A stretch of DNA of 64,000 nucleotides from contig JAABRE010000011.1 in the NCBI GenBank assembly GCA_011391125.1, forward strand, positions 1 to 64,000, read 5' to 3'. Made by a program: the position numbers and the translations under genes. The notes under the pieces were generated by a model. It saw only the letters and a list, made by a program, of their open reading frames with translations. It was not told the DNA's origin and did not search any database. Position 1 is the first letter of the stretch, and every line of letters starts with the position of its first letter. This DNA comes from Synechococcales cyanobacterium S06. Its GTDB lineage: Bacteria; Cyanobacteriota; Cyanobacteriia; Cyanobacteriales; JAABRE01. Of the stretch, positions 44,763 through 52,551 are shown piece by piece.

Positions 44763-45026
44763 ATGACAGTTAAACAGCAATTAATCCAAGAAATAGAAGA
44801 AGTACCAGATTATTTAGCTAAAGAAATTCTTAATTTCTGTTTATTTCTTAAAGCAAAAATTAAAGATCAGGAATCTCAATCAACCGAAAATAATTTACCG
44901 GATTTTTTAGATTTTATTGACGAAATTACTAAAGAAGTTCCCTTGAATGAATGGGAAAAACTACCTAGTGATTTATCTAAAAATATCGATCATTATTTGT
45001 ATGGAATACCTAAAATTGAACCATGA
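44763..45026 (+). CDS. DUF2281-like antitoxin of a PIN module
   Basis: 87 residues. The start MTVKQQLIQEIEEVPDYLAKEILNFCLFLKAK matches the DUF2281 pattern (hydrophobic helix ending in FLxFLK), typical of antitoxins for PIN toxins. The C-terminal half is acidic with EVPLNEWEKLPSDLSKNIDH, likely the toxin-binding segment. GGAGG precedes the ATG, and the stop overlaps the toxin ATG (ATGA, 45023-45026). Confidence 0.82.
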   Translation: MTVKQQLIQEIEEVPDYLAKEILNFCLFLKAKIKDQESQSTENNLPDFLDFIDEITKEVPLNEWEKLPSDLSKNIDHYLYGIPKIEP

Positions 45027-45445
45027 AAACCTTTTTTGTTGATACGGGATATTGGGTTGCGATTGTTAATCCTGCTGATCAATTATATCAGAAAGCACGG
45101 TTAATTACTAAACAATTAGCTCCTTTTAAAATTGTTACCAGTGAAATGATATTTAATGAGTTATTAAATACTTTTTCTAAACAAGGAACATTTCTTAAAC
45201 AAGTAGCAATTAAGTTAGTTAATCAATCCTATAATAATCCTAATCTTGAAATTATTGCTCAAAATACCGACCTATTTAAACAGTCATTAAAACTTTATGA
45301 ACAACGTCTTGATCAAAATTGGAGTCATACAGATTGTTCCTCGTTTATAATTATGAAACAAAAAGGAATTTTAGAAGCTCTTGCTTATGATAAACATTTT
45401 GAACAAGCTGGTTTTATTCCTTTATTACGTCAAAATAAATTATGA
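45023..45445 (+). CDS. PIN-domain toxin (VapC-like)
   Basis: 140 residues. First acidic residue in FFVDTGYWVAIVNPAD, then SEMIFNELLNTF, and SHTDCSSFIIMKQKGILEALAYDKHFEQAGF, which carries the remaining PIN acids and the typical A-x-D-x-H-F-x-x-A-G-F end. It appears intact. It overlaps the antitoxin upstream and the next small ORF downstream (ATGA 45442-45445). Confidence 0.9.
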   Translation: MKTFFVDTGYWVAIVNPADQLYQKARLITKQLAPFKIVTSEMIFNELLNTFSKQGTFLKQVAIKLVNQSYNNPNLEIIAQNTDLFKQSLKLYEQRLDQNWSHTDCSSFIIMKQKGILEALAYDKHFEQAGFIPLLRQNKL

Positions 45446-45661
45446 ATCATGTAAATTTTGTTGTTTGTATTAACCCAGAAAACTGCGAAGATTTAACCTT
45501 ATTAAAGGTTTATCAAGTATTACTGCGATGAATCCTCTGCTAAGGATAATTATATTAGAATTATCGATGATTCGGGTGAAGATTATCTTGATCCCGCAGG
45601 TTATTTTGTAATAGTTGAATTACCAGAAATTGCCCAAAAATTGTTTACTAAAGTCGGTTAA
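45442..45661 (+). pseudogene. SGEDYLYP-family small ORF, second frameshifted copy
   Basis: ATG 45442 overlaps the PIN stop codon. The frame MNHVNFVVCINPENCEDLTL, KVYQVLLR ends at TGA 45529-45531. Removing one C (CTG-c-GAT GAA) gives DESSAKDNYIRIIDDSGEDY, LDPAGYFVIVELPEIAQ and the family ending. The break is at the same codon as in the copy at 43750, although the surrounding sequence has diverged. Confidence 0.8.
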
Positions 45662-45683
45662 TATTTTATTATTCGAGGTATTT

Positions 45684-46019
45684 ATGTCTCAGTTAATCCA
45701 GAAAAAAAATCCCAATATTGATTTACCAATGGAGTTAATTAAAGAATTTTGTCACCGTTGGGAAATTCAAGAATTTGCCTTATTTGGTTCAGTTTTAAGG
45801 GATGATTTTACAGAGGATAGTGATATTGATATTCTGGTTTCTTTTAACTCTAATTCTCATCCAACTTTATTCGATCTTGTGAAAATGGAAAATGAACTTA
45901 AAATTATTTTTAATCGAGAGATTGATTTAGTTAGTAAAAGGGGTATTGAAAACAGTCGTAATTATTTACGTCGTCAAGAAATATTACATAGTTATCAGGT
46001 TATTTATGCTCAGAGATAA
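45684..46019 (+). CDS. mntA: MntA-type minimal nucleotidyltransferase antitoxin
   Basis: 111 residues from the ATG at 45684 (GAGG 9 bases before); an upstream ATG at 45615 lies within the previous small ORF. The nucleotidyltransferase motif G-S-x9/10-D-x-D is FALFGSVLRDDFTEDSDIDILVSF, with a later acidic residue in REIDLVSK. In MntA-HepT systems this enzyme adds AMP to the HEPN toxin and silences it. Its 3' end overlaps the toxin gene by 14 bases. Confidence 0.9.
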   Translation: MSQLIQKKNPNIDLPMELIKEFCHRWEIQEFALFGSVLRDDFTEDSDIDILVSFNSNSHPTLFDLVKMENELKIIFNREIDLVSKRGIENSRNYLRRQEILHSYQVIYAQR

Positions 46020-46332
46020 ACAGTTTATTTTTGATATGTTAGATTCGGCTGAATTAGCTTTAGGTTATTTACAAAAAGTCTCTAAACAAGACTTTTTAAC
46101 TAATACTTTAATTCAAGATGCTATTATTAGAAGATTATTAGTGATTGCCGAAGCTGCTCGTCGTATTTCAGAGGAAACTAAACAAAATAATCCTCAAATT
46201 TCTTGGGTTGAAATTAAGGGGATGCGTAATCGTTTAGTTCATGAATATGATGATATTGATTTAGAAATAGTTTGGGAGGCCTTAGAAAAAGATATTCCTA
46301 ATTTGATTGTGCAGTTACAAACTCTTATTTAA
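46006..46332 (+). CDS. hepT: HepT-type HEPN ribonuclease toxin
   Basis: 108 residues from the ATG at 46006, which begins MLRDKQFIFDMLDSAELALG as other HepT proteins do; the open frame extends 20 codons upstream in the antitoxin gene. The HEPN R-x4-H-x-Y active site is RNRLVHEY in KGMRNRLVHEYDDID, with the Tyr that MntA modifies. A complete four-helix HEPN fold is likely. The module is intact. Confidence 0.92.
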   Translation: MLRDKQFIFDMLDSAELALGYLQKVSKQDFLTNTLIQDAIIRRLLVIAEAARRISEETKQNNPQISWVEIKGMRNRLVHEYDDIDLEIVWEALEKDIPNLIVQLQTLI

Positions 46333-46375
46333 TTTCTTTGTCATAATTAAATTAATTATTAAGGAGAATTTTGCC

Positions 46376-46588
46376 ATGATTAAAACTATTGATGTTTCCG
46401 ATTTAAAACCCGAACAAATCGAAAATTTACAGGCTATTATTGCTGCTTTTAAAACTAAAAATCAAATAGAAACTCAAGAATTATCTCATCTTAATCACGA
46501 AGAAGATATGATCGATTTTTTGTCAAAAAATCCCCTTCCCGTTGATGGATTTTTAACCCGTGAAGAAATTTATAATCGTCAAGGTTAA
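46376..46588 (+). CDS. Antitoxin of a PIN module, second copy
   Basis: 70 residues from the ATG at 46376 (AAGGAGAA before it); the longer frame from 46307 starts inside hepT and is not favoured. It begins MIKTIDVSDLKPEQIENLQA, nearly identical to the copy at 42452, including the leader TTTTGCCATG. The C-terminus (FLSKNPLPVDGFLTREEIYN) is longer. A 9-base gap leads to the toxin, which is interrupted by a mobile element. Confidence 0.82.
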   Translation: MIKTIDVSDLKPEQIENLQAIIAAFKTKNQIETQELSHLNHEEDMIDFLSKNPLPVDGFLTREEIYNRQG

Positions 46589-46597
46589 TTTAATAAA

Positions 46598-47236
46598 ATG
46601 AATAAAAATTTTATTGATACCAATATTTGGTTATATCGTTTATTTGATGATCAGAGAATTGAACCAACAGAAAGAGAAAGAAAACGAAATATTGCAATTT
46701 TAATTACAGAACAATCCAGTTTGATTATTAGTACACAGGTGGTTAATGAACTTTCTTTTAATTTATTAAAAAAAGGAAAATTTAATGAAGAACAAATTAA
46801 TATGGTGATTAAATCTCTTATTAATCGTTGTCAAATAATTAAGTTTGATCTAATTATTTGGGAAACTGCATCTAATCTGAGAAATAATTAGGGTTTACTG
46901 AAAAAAGCACAAAGCCATGTCGATCAAGAATTTCAAGTTGGTGGGACTTGAATTAAGTGCAAGGATTTCAACAACTAATAGTAAAAAACCTTACATTTAC
47001 GGGGATTAATCAAGATTTTTGCTCGTCAAAAGACCCGGTCAAACTATCAACTATCAACTATCAACTCGCCCTCACCAGCCATTTATTCAGCAAACCCTAA
47101 TTATTCCTTATCTTTTTGGGATAGTTTAATCGTTGCTTCAGCTTTATTTTCTAATGCTGATTTTCTCTATTCAGAAGATCTGCAGGATGGTTTAATTATT
47201 AATAATAACCTTACCATTATTAATCCTTTTAACTAA
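46598..47236 (+). pseudogene. PIN-domain toxin split by a 207-bp element
   Basis: The 5' part (46598-46890) reads MNKNFIDTNIWLYRLFDDQR with the first PIN aspartate and stops within ASNLRNN. After a 207-bp insertion, the 3' part (47098-47236) resumes YSLSFWDSLIVASALFSNAD, then FLYSEDLQDGLIINNN and INPFN. Removing the insertion and one copy of the 6-base duplication restores a continuous frame, which agrees with the paralogue at 42642. The toxin was therefore intact before the insertion. Confidence 0.92.
46891..47097. mobile_element. 207-bp non-coding insertion with inverted ends and TAATTA duplication
   Basis: Ends GGGTTTACTGAA and TTCAGCAAACCC are inverted repeats (11 of 12). Flanks are TAATTA at 46885-46890 and at 47098-47103. 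The interior includes three units of the TCAACTA heptamer. No transposase, so it is a miniature or remnant element; the IS family is not determined. Confidence 0.88.
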
Positions 47237-47288
47237 TAGTTTTTTTCTTTAACTTAGTTGCAATGGATCAAAAATATGGAGGTTCTTA

Positions 47289-47412
47289 TAGTAATTCCAA
47301 ATAAAAATTAAACAAAAGTTTTTAGTTTCTTGTTGGACTTTAGTCCTAAGAAGCGCTAAAGCGCAACTACGAACCTATTTTTCAACTGTTTTAATCTTAA
47401 TTGGAATCACTA
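47289..47412. mobile_element. 124-bp TA-flanked element enclosing a REP-like hairpin
   Basis: Ends TAGTAATTCCAA and TTGGAATCACTA are inverted repeats, with TA on both sides (47287-47288 and 47413-47414). Inside is a GCGCTAAAGCGCAACTACGAACC hairpin half of the family at 22723. TA target and inverted ends suggest an IS630/mariner-type mobiliser. Confidence 0.7.
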
Positions 47413-47471
47413 TATCTCTATAATGCCATATCTGAACTTGTGTTAATCATTTGCTGATTCTGCTATTATTA

Positions 47472-47515
47472 AAACCCCGTAAGTTTGTGAAGACTTACGG
47501 GGTTTAACTTTTTTT
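47472..47515. terminator. Strong terminator, 13-bp perfect stem
   Basis: AAACCCCGTAAGT (47472-47484) pairs with ACTTACGGGGTTT (47493-47505), with an 8-base loop and a run of T on the plus strand. On the minus strand TTTTAAT follows. It lies just downstream of the tRNA gene, so it probably ends that transcript and may also end read-through from the toxin island. Confidence 0.8.
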
Positions 47516-47520
47516 TTTAA

Positions 47521-47594
47521 CGGGACTGACGGGGCTCGAACCCGCAACTTCCGCCGTGACAGGGCGGTGCTCTAACCAATTGAACTACAGTCCC
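47521..47594 (-). tRNA. tRNA-Asp (anticodon GTC)
   Basis: The minus strand reads GGGACTGTAGTTCAATTGGT, an anticodon arm CCGCCCTGTCACGGCGG with GTC in the loop, and a T arm CGGGTTCGAGCCCCG, closing with CAGTCCC and discriminator G. All arms pair. Length 74. The 3' CCA is not encoded. A hairpin terminator follows 7 bases further on. Confidence 0.95.
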
Positions 47595-47737
47595 TGGCGT
47601 TTTGACATTTTTAATACTATCTGATTTACCTTTATTTTGTCAAGCCTTTTTCCAAAAATTTTTTTTTCTTTTGTCTAATCAGGGTTTGAGTCCTTTTGGT
47701 GAGTTGGTTAAAGTTTGATTTTATAAAAAATTTTTCC

Positions 47738-47983
47738 TTAATTGAGGTTAATTGGTTCAAAAATGAGGAATCGGGAAACTAATCTAAATCTCAGAAGCAG
47801 TACTAACGCCAATAGCTGTATTGACCAAGGGGCGATCGCCAATCCCCAAATTAAACCAACCATGGCCAATGTCACCGTTAGGATTCTCGTTAATTCTTGG
47901 GTTGTTCTTTGATAAATCAGAATGTTTACTAAAGCGACGGTTAAGAGGATGATGGAGAGGAGGGAGTGTATCATGGGATTCAC
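47738..47983 (-). CDS. Small two-helix membrane protein, unknown
   Basis: 81 residues. Two hydrophobic segments are seen: IHSLLSIILLTVALVNILIY and ILTVTLAMVGLIWGLAIAPW with a further LALVLLLRFRLVSRF. No motif I recognise. It stands alone between the tRNA gene and a RecB-like nuclease gene. It might be real because its composition is protein-like and its leader has CCTTAAGG, but support is weak. Confidence 0.5.
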   Translation of the reverse strand: MNPMIHSLLSIILLTVALVNILIYQRTTQELTRILTVTLAMVGLIWGLAIAPWSIQLLALVLLLRFRLVSRFLIFEPINLN

Positions 47984-48131
47984 CTTAAGGTAAATTTTTC
48001 TTGATGTTTTTTAGCTTACCTTAAGTTTTGCCTTGTTTTGTAATAATTAAAACAATTGTGAGCAAATTTGAGAAATCTTATTATAAGTTTATATTTGACT
48101 GGTTTTAAGTGAGTGATTAATTTTCTTTTTG

Positions 48132-49568
48132 TTACATTAATTTACTATTCTCAGAGAGGAATTTAACTAACCATTCTTTCAGATGATAAGTAGCAAAACA
48201 ATCATCTTGGTTATAACTTAAAATTTGCTCGATTAGGGTATAATTTCCGGTTTTTAACCACTGGTCATACCAATAGACCGATTGATCGCCCCTTGCGAAG
48301 GGTATCTTCCAAGTAAATCCTAACCAGTTAGCAATCGCTTTTAATGAATAACTTTCTAATGGTAAAATTACTGAGTTAATTACTTGGTGATGTAAATCTA
48401 TACACCGTGATAATACTTTTTCTCTTTGTTCCATTGGGGTTTTATATAATTTCGCTAAACGCTTAATTGTCTCTCTTTCATAATTAGAATAGTGGAAAAT
48501 AGGCGCTTCGGGATACTGATTTACTAACTCTAAAAATTGCTCCCAAATTTCTGCTTCTTGTTCCGGTTTTTCCGCCAAAAAAGGATAAAATTTCTCAGTA
48601 TTTTTACTCTGATCTATTACTAATACTCCTAATAAATAATCAAGATTGCGATCAGGTTCGGCTTCAATGTCAAAATAAAGATTAACGGGAGAATCGGGAA
48701 GATTCGGGCTAAAATTGCTGATTTTACGCAAAGGACTTTGTTCAACAAGAGATTTCGCTTGTAATTTAAGTTGGGTGGCAATTTCATCGCCGACTAATTC
48801 GCCTAATTCTGGGGAAGTATCCACGGCTAAAGATTCCACGGTATTAATACCTAAAAATTGCAAATGTTGGTAACGATGGGGAGTCACTCCAGGGATGAGG
48901 GAAAGATGATGTTCGGATTTGGCGATCGCCTTACAGTAGCTAGACCAATTACACAAACTACATTTCTGACGGGAAATAAAGACTTCAGGTTCGTTTTTGT
49001 GAGCTAACATCTCCATTAATTCCCCGACAACTGTTTGTAATCGAGGGAAAAGTTCCGCTAATTTAAGGGAATAAAGAGAGTAGGGACGTAAAATAATTTC
49101 TCCTTTTGGTGGTAAAATTCCTTGGCTAAAAGTGAGTAAATAACTGTGAAAAGTAGTCAAGATTTTATATTCAAATTTAGGCCGACGACCTAAATAAATA
49201 TTAACAGGAGCATAAAGCCAATCTCCCAAAAGGGAATAACCAGTTTGTTTCACCAATAAAGTAGGTTGACCGATAAAAGTAGTTTGAGGATTATTAAGTA
49301 TTAAAACGCCATTATAAATATAATCGACTCCTTGATTCATCAAAAAAGTAGTTTCCTGAGCTCTTTCTAATAAATCATTAGCTTGAGGTTGATCATAAAC
49401 TGGGGTTAAACTCTTGACAACCTCAAGACTATATTTCATGCTTTCTTGACGTAATTTACGGACAAAATCCAGTTCCGGATCTTGTAAAAGGTAATTACCA
49501 TAAACGTTAAGAAAACTACGACGAGAACACCGTAGATAATTTAATAATAAATTGTCGGTTAATAACAT
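48132..49568 (-). CDS. TM0106-family RecB-like nuclease
   Basis: 478 residues from the ATG at 49568; a TTG at 49583 would add five. The N-terminus MLLTDNLLLNYLRCSRRSFLNVYG includes the first cysteine of a Cas4-like iron-sulphur site, completed by KCSLCNWSSYC (about 210). A helix-hairpin-helix segment LSLIPGVTPHRYQHLQFLGI comes next. The C-terminal half is an RNase H-like exonuclease domain (LYFDIEAEPDRNLDYLLGVL, and FHYSNYERETIKRLA). Family members are predicted DNA-repair nucleases of unproven activity. Confidence 0.85.
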   Translation of the reverse strand: MLLTDNLLLNYLRCSRRSFLNVYGNYLLQDPELDFVRKLRQESMKYSLEVVKSLTPVYDQPQANDLLERAQETTFLMNQGVDYIYNGVLILNNPQTTFIGQPTLLVKQTGYSLLGDWLYAPVNIYLGRRPKFEYKILTTFHSYLLTFSQGILPPKGEIILRPYSLYSLKLAELFPRLQTVVGELMEMLAHKNEPEVFISRQKCSLCNWSSYCKAIAKSEHHLSLIPGVTPHRYQHLQFLGINTVESLAVDTSPELGELVGDEIATQLKLQAKSLVEQSPLRKISNFSPNLPDSPVNLYFDIEAEPDRNLDYLLGVLVIDQSKNTEKFYPFLAEKPEQEAEIWEQFLELVNQYPEAPIFHYSNYERETIKRLAKLYKTPMEQREKVLSRCIDLHHQVINSVILPLESYSLKAIANWLGFTWKIPFARGDQSVYWYDQWLKTGNYTLIEQILSYNQDDCFATYHLKEWLVKFLSENSKLM

Positions 49569-49723
49569 TAAATTAAAGCTCAATTTTATTAGAAAATAGA
49601 ATTAGATTTGGGTAAGAAAAATTTATCCTTTCTTTTAAGGTAAGATTTAGTCAAGACCTGTTAATAGGGGTTTTGTTACTTACCTTTGTTGAGTTATACT
49701 AAATTAGAATTACTAAACTCATA

Positions 49724-50908
49724 ATGACTATCACCTCACCTGTTACCAACAGCTTGAAATTGCATCGACAACAGTTCCCCGGACTGATTAATAAGGTTTA
49801 TTTTAATTTCGGTGGCCAAGGAACCATGCCGAATGGGGCAATGGAAGCAATCATCGACAGTTATAAGTATATTCAATTAAAAGGACCATTTTCCGGCAAA
49901 GTTAACAGTTGGATCAATAAACGAATACAATTAACCAAAGAGGCGATCGCCTCAGAAATTGACGCAAATCCTGACACTATTACCTTAACCGAAAATGTAA
50001 CCGCCAGTTGTAATATTGCCCTGTGGGGCATAAATTGGCAACCAGGAGACCATATCTTGATGACCGATTGCGAACATCCGGGGGTAATTGCCATTATTCA
50101 GGAAATTTCCCGTCGTTTTGGGGTGGAATTCTCCACTTGTCCCCTTCTGGACACTTTAAACGAAGGTGATCCAGTCTCCGTCATTGCTAAACACTTGCAA
50201 CCTCAAACTAAATTAGTGGTTTTGAGTCATTTATTATGGAATACGGGTCAAGTTTTGCCACTTGAAGAAATAGTGACAGTTTGCCACCAAAAATCCGTAC
50301 CAGTTTTAGTTGACGGAGCACAGTCGGTGGGGTGCATCCCCCTAACATTAAGGGATTCTGCGGTGGATTTTTACGCGTTTACGGGTCATAAATGGCTTTG
50401 TGGACCATCTGGAGTGGGAGGTTTGTATATCAGTCCTACAGCCTTGACTAACCTGAATCCGACCTTTATCGGTTGGCGCGGAATTGAGATCGCTGACAAT
50501 GGACAACCTTTAAATTTTAAATCAGATGGAAGTAAATTTGAAGTGGCAAGTTCGGCTTATCCCTTATATGATGGTTTAAGAGGGGCGATCGCCACCCATC
50601 AAGAATGGGGAACACCCGAAAAAAGAGCCCAGCAAATTCGTGATTTAAGTGCCTATCTGTGGCAAAATTTAGCTACCATGGAAGGAGTTAAATGTTTAAG
50701 TAACCATGCTCCCGACGCTGGTTTAATTTCTTTTCAATTAACCGGTAATTTAAGCCATAATCAAGCAGTTCACTTATTAGAAAAACAGGGTTTTTTATTA
50801 AGAACCATTGCTGATCCGAATTGTATTAGAGCTTGTGTTCATTATTTTACCTTACCCGAAGAAATTGAACAGCTAAGGGAGGAACTACAGAAACTATTAC
50901 ACCTGTAA
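49724..50908 (+). CDS. Class V aminotransferase, cysteine/cystine C-S lyase type
   Basis: 394 residues of fold-type I PLP enzyme. Lys223 in AFTGHKWLCGPSGVG is the cofactor lysine, and VLVDGAQSVGCIPL carries the PLP aspartate. The substrate loop near the C-terminus lacks the short Cys-containing motif of SufS or IscS, and the overall pattern (QFPGLINKVYFNFGGQGTMP at the start) recalls cyanobacterial C-DES, which releases a persulfide or sulfide from cystine. The physiological role may be sulphur delivery for iron-sulphur clusters. A strong hairpin follows. Confidence 0.82.
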   Translation: MTITSPVTNSLKLHRQQFPGLINKVYFNFGGQGTMPNGAMEAIIDSYKYIQLKGPFSGKVNSWINKRIQLTKEAIASEIDANPDTITLTENVTASCNIALWGINWQPGDHILMTDCEHPGVIAIIQEISRRFGVEFSTCPLLDTLNEGDPVSVIAKHLQPQTKLVVLSHLLWNTGQVLPLEEIVTVCHQKSVPVLVDGAQSVGCIPLTLRDSAVDFYAFTGHKWLCGPSGVGGLYISPTALTNLNPTFIGWRGIEIADNGQPLNFKSDGSKFEVASSAYPLYDGLRGAIATHQEWGTPEKRAQQIRDLSAYLWQNLATMEGVKCLSNHAPDAGLISFQLTGNLSHNQAVHLLEKQGFLLRTIADPNCIRACVHYFTLPEEIEQLREELQKLLHL

Positions 50909-50915
50909 GCTCCCA

Positions 50916-50955
50916 AAATTAGTGCGTTATTTAAACTCATTTAACGCACTAATTT
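50916..50955 (+). terminator. Hairpin after the class V aminotransferase gene
   Basis: AAATTAGTGCGTTA (50916-50929) pairs perfectly with TAACGCACTAATTT (50942-50955) over 14 bases with a 12-base loop. The T-run is short. Confidence 0.6.
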
Positions 50956-51050
50956 AAGCCCTAATTAAGCATAAATTAACTTATTTTACTGCTAATAATT
51001 AACCAAATTTAGTAGATACTATTACCCCTAAAAAATATGGTGATGGTCTG

Positions 51051-52373
51051 ATGAACTTTAATAACTGGAAAGAAACAACTCTCGTTGACAAATCTGTACA
51101 ACAGCTCTTGAAATTGGAACAAAATCAAGAGCTAATTTGTCAATTTTTTCGTGAATTAATTACAACAGAATCTACCTATCGAGTTTTACAAAAATTTGAT
51201 CAAATTTTTATTGACTATAAACCCCGAGAGATTTCCGACTCAGTTAATCAAGCACTGCAATATATTATTAAATATAATGCAGAAGCTGTTTTTCTGGCTA
51301 CCATTAAGCAGTGTTGTTATATTTTAGTTTATCCTTTAATTAAAGCTAAAAAATATGCGGATCTTAGTAATCTGATCCATCTTTTTCATGAATTTGCTCC
51401 CGAATCTGACAGTAAAATAACTTTTATCAAAAGCGGTGATTTAATTGATAATAAAATCAGATTTTGGGTTAATAAATTTAGTCAAACCTCAAGTTATCAA
51501 GAATTAAAACTTTTAACCTATCACACTGAATCTGATTCTTTTACCCATTGGACTCATCGTTATTTAGAATACTTGTTTTTTATTCAGTATTTTAATAATG
51601 ATAATTGTCAAGAACAACGAGATCTAGCCATTATTATCATATTAAGAATACAAAAAGAGTTTAAATTTAATTTGGCCATGTATTTAACCAAATCTCAATT
51701 TGGGAATAAAAATCTGACAAATCCGACCATTTTAAACGAGAATATTTTACGTTTTATCAAATTAATTGCCGTGAGAAAAGGAAACTTAAATTATAAAAAT
51801 TTAGCTCACCTCTTTTTACAACAAACTAAAGATTTAAGTTATTTCAAATTTCACCTATCTTTTGTGAAATATTTAGTTTTTTCCCTTTACGATAAAAAAA
51901 GTTTAGAAATAATTGAAACCAAATTAGCAACTAAATTACAAGAACTTTATCAAGGTAATAATGAGAAAAAATTTAATCAAGCCTTTTTATTAAGAACTTG
52001 TAATAAAAGTTTTGATTTATTATTAACGAATAATGGGAAACCTTCAGATTTATTTGTCTTATTAATGACTCAAAGTAATCCCTATACCTTGGTTATTTTA
52101 CTGTTAAAAATTATCCTAATTAGTCCGAATTCTCAAAATCATTTAGATAAAAAAATCTCAGAATTAGTTGGCTATTATCAAAATTATCCCGAAACAGAAT
52201 GTAAATGGTTTATCAGTTTTCTTGAAGCTTTTAGAATAACTTTTGCTATTTATGCCGATGAAAATGTACAATATAATTTAGTTAAAATTAAAGAAACTCC
52301 CACCGATAGTACTTTATCCAGTAACTTAGATTGCTATCAGTTTTTCTTTAAATCTAAGAAAAAACCCAAATAA
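51051..52373 (+). CDS. Unrecognised helical protein
   Basis: 440 residues, rich in K, N, L, I and F, predicted largely helical, without a signal peptide or membrane segments. No family motif is recognised. The start at ATG 51051 follows TGGTGATGGTCTG. It lies between the aminotransferase and dapB but is separated from both by hairpins or a mobile element, so it is probably transcribed alone. The helical, repeat-like look recalls scaffolding proteins, but nothing specific can be said. Confidence 0.65.
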   Translation: MNFNNWKETTLVDKSVQQLLKLEQNQELICQFFRELITTESTYRVLQKFDQIFIDYKPREISDSVNQALQYIIKYNAEAVFLATIKQCCYILVYPLIKAKKYADLSNLIHLFHEFAPESDSKITFIKSGDLIDNKIRFWVNKFSQTSSYQELKLLTYHTESDSFTHWTHRYLEYLFFIQYFNNDNCQEQRDLAIIIILRIQKEFKFNLAMYLTKSQFGNKNLTNPTILNENILRFIKLIAVRKGNLNYKNLAHLFLQQTKDLSYFKFHLSFVKYLVFSLYDKKSLEIIETKLATKLQELYQGNNEKKFNQAFLLRTCNKSFDLLLTNNGKPSDLFVLLMTQSNPYTLVILLLKIILISPNSQNHLDKKISELVGYYQNYPETECKWFISFLEAFRITFAIYADENVQYNLVKIKETPTDSTLSSNLDCYQFFFKSKKKPK

Positions 52374-52408
52374 ATTACCAAAATCTTTATTTAATTACCA
52401 AATAGGTT

Positions 52409-52509
52409 TACAATTTTTTGATTCAGTGTTATATACCCTCACCCCCCAACCCAACACCAACCAAAGGGAGAGGGGAAAAAAAGAAACAAAATAGCAACTA
52501 AAAATGCTA
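52409..52509. mobile_element. TAGCA-type miniature element, diverged copy upstream of dapB
   Basis: The right end ...CAACTAAAAATGCTATA and the CCCTCACCCCCC...GGGAGAGGGG centre match the 101-bp family. The left end is altered to TACAATTTTTTGATTCAGTG. TACAATTTTTTGAT occurs again directly after the right end (from 52510), so the element is bracketed by a 14-base direct repeat. It lies within 45 bases of the dapB start. Confidence 0.65.
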
Positions 52510-52551
52510 TACAATTTTTTGATAACTATTTAAACAAAATAACTAACAATT

